A DNA stretch of 64,000 bases from Candidatus Babeliales bacterium (GTDB lineage Bacteria > Babelota > Babeliae > Babelales > Chromulinivoraceae), in contig JAGOTL010000001.1 in NCBI GenBank assembly GCA_018061805.1, positions 50,098 through 114,097 of the forward strand, given 5' to 3'. The position numbers and the translations under genes are program-made. The notes under the pieces were generated by a model. It saw only the letters and a program-made list of their open reading frames with translations. It had not been told where the DNA came from and made no database searches. Within the stretch, counting starts at the first letter, position 1. Each line of letters begins with the position of its first letter. Positions 8,862 through 16,898 of this stretch are shown piece after piece.

Positions 8862-8995
8862 GATACGTAATTTTAATAGTTTTCAGGCCTAAATCCTTGA
8901 TTTTTTACAGATTCGTGGACATATTGATCTTACAGTATGATAATAAGAATAATATGACTTATAAAATGTTTAAATATATATAAGGGGTACATAGC

Positions 8996-9238
8996 ATGGA
9001 TGCAAATATTGCACAAGCAGCGGTTTTGGTAGGGGCTGCAATTGCAATGGGAATTGGCACAGTTGGGCCAGCAATTGCACAAGGTATGATCGGAGCAAAG
9101 GCGTGTGAAAATGTTGGTAGATATCCAGAATCATATGAAAAAATACGTATGACTATGATTATTTCTATGGCGCTCGTTGAAACATGCGCATTGTATGTAT
9201 TGCTTATAGCATTTATGGTAATGGGCAAAGTCAGTTAA
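8996..9238 (+). CDS. atpE: F-type ATP synthase subunit c
   Basis: An 80-residue hairpin subunit of the membrane rotor. Helix 1 (about 8-33) carries the glycine-rich GIGTVGPAIAQG, the polar loop contains RYPES, and helix 2 (about 52-76) carries the ion-binding carboxylate E62. Q29, E62 and T63 occupy positions that in Na+-binding c subunits hold Gln, Glu and Ser/Thr, so sodium coupling is possible. Ribosome site AAGGGG lies before the ATG. No subunit a (atpB) precedes it: the upstream gene is the nucleoside kinase. It is the first gene of a five-gene run ending with atpA. Confidence 0.95.
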   Translation: MDANIAQAAVLVGAAIAMGIGTVGPAIAQGMIGAKACENVGRYPESYEKIRMTMIISMALVETCALYVLLIAFMVMGKVS

Positions 9239-9254
9239 ACAAAGTTGAGCAAAT

Positions 9255-9623
9255 ATGTTATTACCAGATATTACGTTGTTATTTCAGCTCGTTCATTTTT
9301 GGATAGCGTATATGTTGTTGCGTCATTTAGTATTTGCTCCCGCGTTAAATCTGTTGCTCCAAGATGAACAGCACAAAAATCAAATGCAGAAAAAAATAGA
9401 AGGTGTTGGTACCGTGTATCGTAATTTGTTGGAACAACATCAACAACGATGGAGTTTTATTAAAACATCATTGTATGAGATGATACCTCGGCAGACAGTT
9501 GTTACCGTAAAGCCAAAAGAATTAGACTCTGAGTATGTTGATATGCGTGATACAAAACTTACAAGCAAGCAAAAAGATGATTTGAAATCTATGTTGCGCA
9601 CTCAGTTATCCAAGGTTGAGTAA
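9255..9623 (+). CDS. ATP synthase subunit b-like protein (first copy)
   Basis: A 122-residue protein with one N-terminal membrane segment (LLFQLVHFWIAYMLLRHLVF), followed by the FAPALNLLLQDEQ entry into a helix, typical of b or b' stator subunits. The cytoplasmic helix is much shorter than usual (b is about 156 residues) and ends in a Lys/Asp-rich stretch. It lies between atpE and a second b-like gene, so the pair may form a heterodimeric b/b' stalk. The start follows atpE by 16 bases. It is too divergent for a firm symbol. Confidence 0.7.
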   Translation: MLLPDITLLFQLVHFWIAYMLLRHLVFAPALNLLLQDEQHKNQMQKKIEGVGTVYRNLLEQHQQRWSFIKTSLYEMIPRQTVVTVKPKELDSEYVDMRDTKLTSKQKDDLKSMLRTQLSKVE

Positions 9624-9624
9624 G

Positions 9625-10107
9625 ATGATATCGATAGATACTGTTTTTAATGTTGTTAATTTGGCGGTACGTATAGTAATTGCATTGTTTTTGGTGCGAA
9701 AATACGTTGTACACAAAATTCAAGCATCGTTACGACAAGAGCATATCGATCATGTTGCCTTAGATCAAAGATATCAAGATATTGAAAAATCATGTGAATC
9801 GGTTCAGCATACTATTTTGCAGCAAGAGCAACTGTATGCAGAGTTGCAAGAAAAGTTTAAAGCTTGGCAAACAGCAGTTGCAGTGCAAGAGCAAAAAGAT
9901 AACGTATATCTACGGCAACAGGAACAAGTGATACATATGAAGCAAGAACAAAAGCGTCAATATATGCTGCATAAAATTATTGTTCAAAAAGAATTTCCTG
10001 ATGTACTACGTGAAACAACAAATCAATTGCAGCAAGATTTTAAAACAGATAAGCAACGCGGCAAGGCATATTTACGTACTTTGATGCAATCTCTTAATTT
10101 GGATTAA
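9625..10107 (+). CDS. atpF: ATP synthase subunit b-like protein (second copy)
   Basis: A 160-residue stator subunit. A short membrane segment (about 5-24) is followed by a long charged, glutamine-rich coiled coil, the usual organisation and length of subunit b. It would connect the membrane sector to delta and alpha. The ATG at 9625 follows the stop of the previous gene by one base. A TTG at 9616 would overlap it but is less likely. Conserved position between atpE and atpH supports the call better than residue identity. Confidence 0.75.
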   Translation: MISIDTVFNVVNLAVRIVIALFLVRKYVVHKIQASLRQEHIDHVALDQRYQDIEKSCESVQHTILQQEQLYAELQEKFKAWQTAVAVQEQKDNVYLRQQEQVIHMKQEQKRQYMLHKIIVQKEFPDVLRETTNQLQQDFKTDKQRGKAYLRTLMQSLNLD

Positions 10108-10110
10108 CCT

Positions 10111-10659
10111 ATGAGATATTCACAATCAATTGTTGCAAAAAAATATGCACAAGCTTATGTGCAAGAATATGGACACTTGCTCACGATACAGGATATTGAT
10201 GCGTTCAAGCTTGTGATTGCCTTTTTAAAAAAACATCATAATTTTATGTCACTTATCAGTTTGCTCAGTTCACAGTTGCAGCAGCGTCATGAATTGATTG
10301 ATACTATGATTGAACATTTTAAAATACCGGTTATGATAGCTCGTTTGGCAGATGTGCTGAGTGATCATAAACGTTTGCCGTTGTTTAGTTTAGTTTTGCA
10401 AGACATTTGTTGTTTGTATGTACAGAAAAACAATATGCTTGAAGTGACTATATACTCATCGCAAGAATTGTCAGAAAATGAATATAAAAAATTTGAACAA
10501 TTTTTTGAAAAATTAGCTGGAAAAAAAATTATAAGCAATGTCGTGGTTGATGAAACATTAATAGCAGGAATTCGCATGCAATCAGATGTTTTATTATGGG
10601 AATATTCGATAGCTGCTCGTATTCGACAGTTGTCACAACGCATGCTTCAAGAGGAATAA
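10111..10659 (+). CDS. atpH: F-type ATP synthase subunit delta
   Basis: A 182-residue peripheral stalk subunit, the usual family length. It starts with VAKKYAQAYVQ, matching the A-x-x-Y-A-x-A-L start of delta/OSCP. Its helical N-terminal domain spans about 1-105, and the C-terminal beta part has the conserved pattern ...VDETLIAGIRMQ (family vdpxliGGivvrig), normally followed by Asp. It sits 3 bases after atpF and 1 base before atpA, in the standard F-H-A order. Confidence 0.9.
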   Translation: MRYSQSIVAKKYAQAYVQEYGHLLTIQDIDAFKLVIAFLKKHHNFMSLISLLSSQLQQRHELIDTMIEHFKIPVMIARLADVLSDHKRLPLFSLVLQDICCLYVQKNNMLEVTIYSSQELSENEYKKFEQFFEKLAGKKIISNVVVDETLIAGIRMQSDVLLWEYSIAARIRQLSQRMLQEE

Positions 10660-10660
10660 G

Positions 10661-12163
10661 ATGAACACAAGAGATTTAGAGTTAGTTTCACTGCTTCAAA
10701 AAGAATTGCAAGATAAGCCTCACCAGCAACTTGACCAAGTTGGTATTGTGGTGCAAGTAGGTGATGGGATTTGTAAAGTTTACGGTCTTGTAGATTCTGT
10801 GTACGGAGAGCTTGTTACGTTTGAAGGCGGAAACAAGGGAATCATTTTAAATATGAGTGATGATTTTGTCTCTATCTTTGTGTTATCTCAATCAATACCG
10901 GTATCTGAAGGCGAAGTCGTTAAACGAACTGGTGAAGCATTAAAAATACCAGTTGGTCAGTCTATGATCGGTCGAGTAATCAATGCACTTGGTGAACCTA
11001 TTGATGGTTTGGGTGCTATTGAAACAACGCAGTACCGCTTTGTTGAAAATGATTGTCCTTCAATTATAGATCGTACTCCTATTACCCAACCACTTCAGAC
11101 AGGAATTCTGGCTATTGATGCACTCGTACCGATTGGAAAAGGTCAGCGTGAATTGATTGTAGGAAACCGTAACACAGGTAAGACAGCTCTTGCAGTTGAT
11201 ACGATTTTGAATCAAAAAGGTAAAAATGTTATTTGCGTGTATGTTTCTATTGGTCAACGTCAAGGAAATTTGGCTCGCTTGGTCAATAAGTTAGAAGAGC
11301 ATGGGGCTTTGGAGTATACCGTTGTTATCAGCGCAGATTCTAGCGAAGCTGTTCTGAATCAATATTTGGTTCCGTATGCAGGTACCGCAATAGCTGAATA
11401 TTTTATGTACCAAGGTAAAGATGTTTTAATTGTGTACGATGATCTTACCAATCATGCCGTTGCATATCGCGAAATGTCTCTTTTAATGCGACGTGCTCCT
11501 GGCCGTGAAGCTTATCCTGGTGACGTGTTTTATTTACATTCACGGTTGCTTGAACGTTCAGCATGTTTGAAGGCTGGTGGATCGATTACATCACTTCCAA
11601 TTATTCAGATACAAGAAGATGATATTACGGCTTATATTCCAACCAACCTGATTTCAATTACAGATGGACAATTGTTTTTAGATGCACAGTTGTTTAAGCA
11701 AGGGATTCGTCCTGCAATTAGCGTAGAACTTTCAGTGTCACGCGTGGGAGGATCAGCGCAAACAGCTGCGGTTAAAAAAATGTCAAAAGCATTACGCTTA
11801 GAGCTTGCTCAGTATAATGAACTGCTTAGTTTTGCACAGTTTGGAACAGAGTTGGATGAGATATCACAGCGACACTTAACGCGTGGTGCGGTTGCTGTTG
11901 AGATTTTAAAGCAAGAGCAGTTTTTGCATTACTCTTTTGTGGATGAAGCTATCATTTTATTTATGCTTCGCCACAACATGCTTGATGCAATTCCTTTAAA
12001 GCAAATTGCTTCCTTTGTTCAAAAATGTACGAGCTATATTAAATCTGTGTACCATGATGTGTATCATGAAATAGAATCAAGCAAAGATGTTTCAGATTCT
12101 GCAGCTGCTCGCTTGAAAGAAGCAACAGCAGAATTTGCAAAGCTGTTTAAAGATCAAGCGTAA
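10661..12163 (+). CDS. atpA: F-type ATP synthase subunit alpha
   Basis: A 500-residue non-catalytic nucleotide-binding subunit of F1. It has an N-terminal beta barrel (VVQVGDGICKVYGL near 30-43), Walker A GNRNTGKTAL at 168-177 (the family norm is GDRQTGKT, so D and Q are replaced by N), DDLTNHAVAYREMSLLMRRAPGREAYPGDVFYLHSRLLER, and the SVSRVGGSAQ arginine finger region near residue 360. Length is normal. The next gene is on the opposite strand, so gamma, beta and epsilon, which normally follow, must lie elsewhere in the genome. Confidence 0.97.
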   Translation: MNTRDLELVSLLQKELQDKPHQQLDQVGIVVQVGDGICKVYGLVDSVYGELVTFEGGNKGIILNMSDDFVSIFVLSQSIPVSEGEVVKRTGEALKIPVGQSMIGRVINALGEPIDGLGAIETTQYRFVENDCPSIIDRTPITQPLQTGILAIDALVPIGKGQRELIVGNRNTGKTALAVDTILNQKGKNVICVYVSIGQRQGNLARLVNKLEEHGALEYTVVISADSSEAVLNQYLVPYAGTAIAEYFMYQGKDVLIVYDDLTNHAVAYREMSLLMRRAPGREAYPGDVFYLHSRLLERSACLKAGGSITSLPIIQIQEDDITAYIPTNLISITDGQLFLDAQLFKQGIRPAISVELSVSRVGGSAQTAAVKKMSKALRLELAQYNELLSFAQFGTELDEISQRHLTRGAVAVEILKQEQFLHYSFVDEAIILFMLRHNMLDAIPLKQIASFVQKCTSYIKSVYHDVYHEIESSKDVSDSAAARLKEATAEFAKLFKDQA

Positions 12164-12164
12164 A

Positions 12165-13454
12165 TTACTCTTTAATTTCTATTGCTGCTGCTGCGTCACT
12201 ATGCATTTTTGCCTGTGCTGTATGGTATTCTGCAATGAGTTTAGCTTTTGTTTGTTCAATAAATTCAAGGGGTTTATGTTCATCGTGAGCTTTTTTGTAC
12301 TCTTGTTGCTCTGCTTCTGTTAAGTAAGGTATAAAATCTGAAGGAATTTGCTTTACATATTTGTTCGTTTCAGCAGCTAATTGTGCATGATGCTGTGCTA
12401 AAAGTTTATGAACGGTTTTTAGTTCATTGTATAAATCTTTAATTTTGGCACTATGCTGTTTTTTGTATGCAGAATTTTGCAATAGAAATAAAGAACGGTC
12501 GATATCTACGGCTTGTTTATCTAGATTTTTTCGTGTTAAATCTTCTTTGTAGATGTCATTTTCAGTTTCTGAGCTTGGCAAGAAGGTTATATCTTCGTTT
12601 GTTTTTAAAAGATAAGGGTTTGTAGGATCTTCTTTTGTGTTGTTATGATATTCAAAATTGTGGGGATTAAAATAATCTAAAAAATTGATTGTGCGTTTTG
12701 TGTCACGTATTTTTTGACGACCTTTTTTGTCTGAATCATAATTGTTTAGAATTGTTGTAAGATCATCACTTTGTGTTGTTGTATGAATAATTTTTCTACT
12801 ATGAGTTGTATTATATTCATTGCGAGATTTTTCTCCGATTGATATTTTTTCATATATTTCAGTGGCTTTAGTATGTAATTGTGTAAGCAATTCGATGAGT
12901 TTTTGCTTATATTCTTCGATTGACATATGGGTTGTATCTATTTTTTGTGTAGAAATGGGTAAATTCCTAAGAGTTTGGATAGTTTTTTCAATTTGTTGCA
13001 GAGTGTTTTGGGTAATAGTTTTAAATGCAAAAGAATTAAATTGCTTGTTGTCTTGATTTATTAATAGTTGTTGTATGTTGTGAGGAATAATAGACTCGAG
13101 AGATTCAACAGTTAATGTTTTTGGTATCATCACTTTGATAGGTTGGGGCGTATTGAATGTTGTTTCCTTTTTTATATCGTCAGAAGTATCTGAATCAACT
13201 TGAGTGGGTGGGTTTGATCGCGATGTGTTTTGATTAAAACTATCGAGTGTCAAGGATGAAGAAGACGCATTTGAGAAAGTTTGGGTTGTATTGTTGCTGT
13301 TTTGAAATAGCATCTCAGGCGTTGCTGTGCTAGATTTTGAATAAAGTGTGTTTTTGCCTTGAGGTGTAATTGAGGTTAGATTTTTCTGTGTCATACTTGG
13401 CTGCATAACGTGGTACGTACAACTTGCTATAATGCATAGATATTGTATAAACAT
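12165..13454 (-). CDS. exported protein, paralogue of the 13490 gene
   Basis: A 429-residue protein with a signal peptide-like N-terminus, a long Ser/Thr/Asn/Gln-rich low-complexity region (about 20-130), and a helical C-terminal half. The C-terminal segment contains LLAQHHAQLAAETNKY, and later AEYHTAQAKMHSDAAAAIEI. Similar segments end the neighbouring upstream gene, so the two arose by duplication. Ribosome site AGGAAAAA precedes the ATG. Its stop lies one base from the stop of convergent atpA. No known family. Confidence 0.6.
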   Translation of the reverse strand: MFIQYLCIIASCTYHVMQPSMTQKNLTSITPQGKNTLYSKSSTATPEMLFQNSNNTTQTFSNASSSSLTLDSFNQNTSRSNPPTQVDSDTSDDIKKETTFNTPQPIKVMIPKTLTVESLESIIPHNIQQLLINQDNKQFNSFAFKTITQNTLQQIEKTIQTLRNLPISTQKIDTTHMSIEEYKQKLIELLTQLHTKATEIYEKISIGEKSRNEYNTTHSRKIIHTTTQSDDLTTILNNYDSDKKGRQKIRDTKRTINFLDYFNPHNFEYHNNTKEDPTNPYLLKTNEDITFLPSSETENDIYKEDLTRKNLDKQAVDIDRSLFLLQNSAYKKQHSAKIKDLYNELKTVHKLLAQHHAQLAAETNKYVKQIPSDFIPYLTEAEQQEYKKAHDEHKPLEFIEQTKAKLIAEYHTAQAKMHSDAAAAIEIKE

Positions 13455-13489
13455 GTTTTTTCCTAATATTAGACTTTTAAGATATCTTT

Positions 13490-14506
13490 TTAAAGATCAA
13501 GTGTAAAAATATCCAGATCATTTTGGAGTTCTTTAACACAGCGATTGTGCATTGTTTCTTGTGCTTTGTGATATTGTAATGCTATAGATGTTCTTGCATA
13601 TAATTGCTTGGATGATTGGTCCGTTTGGTTGAGTAACTCTTGAGTATCTAGAGCTAATTGAGCATGATGTTTTGCTAGTTTTTGTCGCAATTGTATGACA
13701 CAGTGTGTGATTGATCTGATTGTCAGAATTAAATTGCTTGTGCGGGGTTGTTGATAGGCATCTTCTAGGGCAATTGTTAGATTCTTACATAGTTCTTCTT
13801 GATTGATTCTATACGTATCTGTGACAGCAGATGGATTTATTTCAAGTCTGTGGTCATAGGGTGTTGATGATTTAAAAGGTATGAAAATTATATCGTTAAA
13901 GAATAAAAATACAGATTTAGCGATATATTTGGCCGTTAGTTCTGGATCGGCTTCATCTTCAACTATTTGAGTAAATGGTACAGGTGTGTGTGGTGTAGTA
14001 GGGGATTGAGCTGCTATGTAAGGCAAAGTGTTATTGTGAGATGTTTTACATATAATGTAAGCATTAAAAATTCGTTGTTTGGTTTCTAGAATGTGTTGTA
14101 TTGATCGGATATCATCATATATTTCTTGGCTAACAATGCTTGATAGATATGTACATGAACGTAGATCGCTTATAATGTAAGGAAGTCTTCTAATCATTGA
14201 ATGGTGTTGTTCGGGGTCATATTCCATTGCAATAAGTTTTTTATGATGATGCTCGATAATTAATTTTTGCATGTTGAGTTCAAAAGATGCTGCAAGAGTA
14301 TAATAGTCGTTTGATCTTGTTTGTCGTACATCTATTGGGCTTCTGGCATACTTTGCATGAGCTACTTCTTCGAGTTCTTTGTAGTGATTTAAAGAAAATG
14401 GTTCTTTTTTATGTGTTTTGTTGGTGCTTGGTATTGCAGTATGCACCTGATAGGGCGTGAGTAGTACTATAATACAATAGATGATCTGTATTTTTTTGAT
14501 AAACAT
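13490..14506 (-). CDS. exported protein, paralogue of the 12165 gene
   Basis: A 338-residue protein with a signal peptide (residues 1-22, IIYCIIVLLTPYQVHTA), mostly helical afterwards. Near the C-terminus it carries KLAKHHAQLALDTQEL and ALQYHKAQETMHNRC, matching the helical tail of the following gene. The middle part is not obviously similar. Ribosome site GGAAC lies before the ATG. The two genes are 35 bases apart on the same strand and probably co-transcribed. No known domain; envelope or host-directed location is inferred only from the signal peptide. Confidence 0.6.
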   Translation of the reverse strand: MFIKKIQIIYCIIVLLTPYQVHTAIPSTNKTHKKEPFSLNHYKELEEVAHAKYARSPIDVRQTRSNDYYTLAASFELNMQKLIIEHHHKKLIAMEYDPEQHHSMIRRLPYIISDLRSCTYLSSIVSQEIYDDIRSIQHILETKQRIFNAYIICKTSHNNTLPYIAAQSPTTPHTPVPFTQIVEDEADPELTAKYIAKSVFLFFNDIIFIPFKSSTPYDHRLEINPSAVTDTYRINQEELCKNLTIALEDAYQQPRTSNLILTIRSITHCVIQLRQKLAKHHAQLALDTQELLNQTDQSSKQLYARTSIALQYHKAQETMHNRCVKELQNDLDIFTLDL

Positions 14507-14628
14507 GGGATTTGTTCCTTATATAGTTTATACCATAAGGCAACAATAGATATTGTGTAAATAGTTATGTGTTGTTATACTTGAATTGTATTTTAACATA
14601 CGAATTCTTTCGAAAAATATAAATATAG

Positions 14629-14705
14629 GTGCCCGTAGCTCAGTCGGATAGAGCAACGGATTTCTAATCCGTAGGTCGTTGGTTCGAATCCAACCGGGCA
14701 CACCA
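14629..14705 (+). tRNA. tRNA-Arg (anticodon TCT)
   Basis: A 77-base cloverleaf. Acceptor stem GTGCCCG pairs with CGGGCAC, then A and encoded CCA. The D arm contains AGCTCAGTCGGATAGAGC, the anticodon stem is ACGGA/TCCGT with loop TTTCTAA (anticodon TCT at 14663-14665), the variable loop is short, and the T arm has GGTTCGAATCC. It reads AGA/AGG codons, which are common in AT-rich genomes. It borders the accessory region to its right, a typical integration site, although no duplicated tRNA end was seen in the window. Confidence 0.97.
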
Positions 14706-15248
14706 CTTTGAACGATCCTCTAATTCTGTTATCAAATTAAATGGTTTTTGTACGTCTTAGACTATGTTTTTACCACTTAGGCGCAGAGGTTTTGAAGTAG
14801 GAACTTGAGCAGCTTTCGTTTTTCATTAACTTCAGAACCAACAAAAAGATCATGAACTTAATTGGTGACTTCTAAGATACTATTTTGCAGTAATGTAATA
14901 ATTATCTTTTGCGTTATAAAAAAATGTATTGTTGAACAAGTGAATTATTAGGTCGGTATAAATAGCTTGTGTGCTATATTAATCTATTGTAAACTTAATC
15001 TATTAATTGTTGTTATTTCTGAACGCGTAAATCAGGTGAATTTTTTTAAGTATTTTTTAATGTTTTGTTTTTAAATTTTTAAGGGCGCTTTATATCTCCA
15101 TTTATATCTCCATTTTTCATTTTTAATCTTTTAGGTCGTAACTTCTAATGCACTTGTGTTAGATAGCAACAGAGGATAGGTCGAATTTCCTTTGAATACA
15201 ATATATTTTAAACTAATTTCTTCTTTTAATAAACAAAGGGCCTTAATC
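14706..15248. other. non-coding stretch after tRNA-Arg
   Basis: About 540 bases without a credible gene. It is strongly AT-rich and contains a tandem 12-base repeat (15091-15114). No integrase, tRNA fragment or recognisable RNA was seen. It probably holds the promoter of the following exported-protein operon and may be decayed sequence. Confidence 0.4.
15091..15114. repeat. tandem 12-base direct repeat
   Basis: TATATCTCCATT occurs twice head-to-tail, about 135 bases before the start of the exported-protein operon. It could be chance slippage in AT-rich DNA or a repeated binding site. Confidence 0.6.
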
Positions 15249-15722
15249 ATGGGAAAAAGCAAAACAATCTCTTATAGGTTGATGCTTGTTACTGTCTTGC
15301 AGGTTTGTTTTTATAATTTTACTATAGCCAGCGACAAAACTATTCCATTAGTACCTGAAGTTGCACAAGCTACGACTATGACAACTGGACAAACATTAAG
15401 AAAAGCAATGCCTACCTTTATGCTAGCTTATCAAGTGGGAGGTCTTGGTTTGCAAGCTGTGAAGTATGCTTTTCCGACAGAGGAAGATACGGCGCAAGCT
15501 CTTTGTACTACTGATAGGTTGGAATCAGTTCAAATGTTTGAAAAATTTAAAACTTGTCTTCTCTCTAATCCAAAGCGTAGTTCTGTTATTGGAGAGCTTG
15601 GAATACCAACGGCCTGTGAAGTTGCAGCACGGCAATTATCTAAGAAGGGAGCTGCGCAGGAAGTTGATCAAATGATTCATATTTATACATCTGACACAAT
15701 TAAGTTCATTTTAAAAAAATAA
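15249..15722 (+). CDS. small exported protein with C...PxACE motif (1)
   Basis: A 157-residue protein. The start is set at the ATG at 15249 because AAAGGG precedes it and a signal peptide follows (hydrophobic core LMLVTVLQVCFYNFTIA). An in-frame ATG at 15192 is less likely. The mature part has an Ala/Met/Gly-rich hydrophobic stretch (MLAYQVGGLGLQAV) and ends with FKTCLLSNPKRSS...GIPTACEVAARQL. The C-x(n)-PxACE-x-x-A signature recurs in the third and fourth genes of this operon, which suggests a disulphide-bridged helical tail. Unknown function. Confidence 0.65.
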   Translation: MGKSKTISYRLMLVTVLQVCFYNFTIASDKTIPLVPEVAQATTMTTGQTLRKAMPTFMLAYQVGGLGLQAVKYAFPTEEDTAQALCTTDRLESVQMFEKFKTCLLSNPKRSSVIGELGIPTACEVAARQLSKKGAAQEVDQMIHIYTSDTIKFILKK

Positions 15723-15733
15723 CAAGGAACAAT

Positions 15734-16309
15734 ATGACCTATAAGCAGATACTATTTTTAAGTCTATTTTTAGTGCCGTGTACAATGTTTGGAAAAAATA
15801 CTGCTAAAACGCACGTACAAATAGATGCACAAATACAAGAACTTGAAGAGAAGATTTTTCAAAAAGAGTTAGAGCTTTTTAAACTTAGTGAAAGGATTGC
15901 TGAGATAGATAAGCTTCTTTTAGCATTTGATTCAGATAGCCAAATGCTTCTTAGATTACTCATAGATAAACGAGTAGAAAAGTTAAAAGCACAAAATAGT
16001 AGCAAATCGTTATCGCAAGAAGACAAAGATAAAATTGCTATAGAAGTGCAAAATAAAGCTAATGAATTTCTTTTTTGGTTTTTTGATGTTTTGAAAAATG
16101 ATAAGTCGATAGAAGGGATACTTGCAGAGGGTCTTCTTCAGAAAGATGAATATACTAATATTGTAGAATTTGAGTCCTTAAAATTCTATCTAATACAACG
16201 AACTTTTGACCGACAAACTTTCGTACTTCTTCTTAAAAAATATGAAAATTGCATTACAGAATACCGCACGCTGATGAATGAATTAGTTAATTTGAAAAAA
16301 CAAAGGTAA
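15734..16309 (+). CDS. exported coiled-coil protein
   Basis: A 191-residue protein with signal peptide ILFLSLFLVPCTMFG, followed by a strongly charged heptad-like helix (about 30-65, with LEEKIFQKELELFKLSERI). A central region and another helix at the end follow. Ribosome site AAGGAAC lies before the ATG, 11 bases after the previous stop. Unlike its three operon partners it lacks the PxACE tail, so it may be a scaffold or partner for them. No known family. Confidence 0.6.
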   Translation: MTYKQILFLSLFLVPCTMFGKNTAKTHVQIDAQIQELEEKIFQKELELFKLSERIAEIDKLLLAFDSDSQMLLRLLIDKRVEKLKAQNSSKSLSQEDKDKIAIEVQNKANEFLFWFFDVLKNDKSIEGILAEGLLQKDEYTNIVEFESLKFYLIQRTFDRQTFVLLLKKYENCITEYRTLMNELVNLKKQR

Positions 16310-16314
16310 TCATT

Positions 16315-16893
16315 ATGAAAAATATTAAAATAAGCATTTTTTGTACAATGATTATTGTTGCTACAACACACTGTTTCTGGGCCCCAGCGGGGACTGCTGC
16401 AGTAAAAGAAATTGGTGAAGTGGCATATCTAGTTATAGATAAAACTGCGCCTGTTATAACAGCAGAATCAACAAGGTGGACAGAGGCACTTCTTGTCATT
16501 GCTGAACGAACAGGTGTTTCTGTAGATAAGATGACTGTCGTAGTGGATAAGCTTGGAACAGGAATGCTTTATGTTGCAGCAGCAGGAGTGACTATTTATA
16601 GCATTAAACTGGTTTGTAATGCAGGATGTACTGTCAAATCATCTTTATGGCCAAGCAAAGAAGAAGTTCAAGCAAAATTAGCTCAGTGTGTAGAAACAGA
16701 AAAGCGCATTGAATTTGCACAAGCAGACATAAGAATGTTAAAAGCAAAACAAACGTTTGAACAATGTCTTGATGCGCATATAAAAGAACCTGGATTTCCA
16801 AAAGCTTGCGAAGATGTAGCAAGGTCGTATGCTGCATTTAATCGTTATAACGAAGTTAATGGCATAAAAGCTTTTTTTAATCAATCGAGATAA
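16315..16893 (+). CDS. small exported protein with C...PxACE motif (2)
   Basis: A 192-residue protein with a signal peptide (residues 1-20, ISIFCTMIIVATTHCFWA). The mature part has a hydrophobic, Ala/Gly-rich segment (GMLYVAAAGVTIYSIKLVCNAG, split near residues 81-102) that could span a membrane. A charged helix follows, then the tail FEQCLDAHIKEPGFPKACEDVARSY. The tail matches the first and fourth genes of the operon. It starts 5 bases after the preceding stop. A membrane-active or surface role is possible but not shown. Confidence 0.65.
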   Translation: MKNIKISIFCTMIIVATTHCFWAPAGTAAVKEIGEVAYLVIDKTAPVITAESTRWTEALLVIAERTGVSVDKMTVVVDKLGTGMLYVAAAGVTIYSIKLVCNAGCTVKSSLWPSKEEVQAKLAQCVETEKRIEFAQADIRMLKAKQTFEQCLDAHIKEPGFPKACEDVARSYAAFNRYNEVNGIKAFFNQSR

Positions 16894-16898
16894 CAATT

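Noticed and set aside
9255..10107. Two b-like frames as one frameshifted gene
   Set aside because: Each frame has its own membrane segment, start codon and stop; they are separate genes.
14706..15248. Attachment site copy of the tRNA-Arg end
   Set aside because: No second copy of the tRNA T arm/acceptor sequence was seen in this interval or elsewhere in the window.
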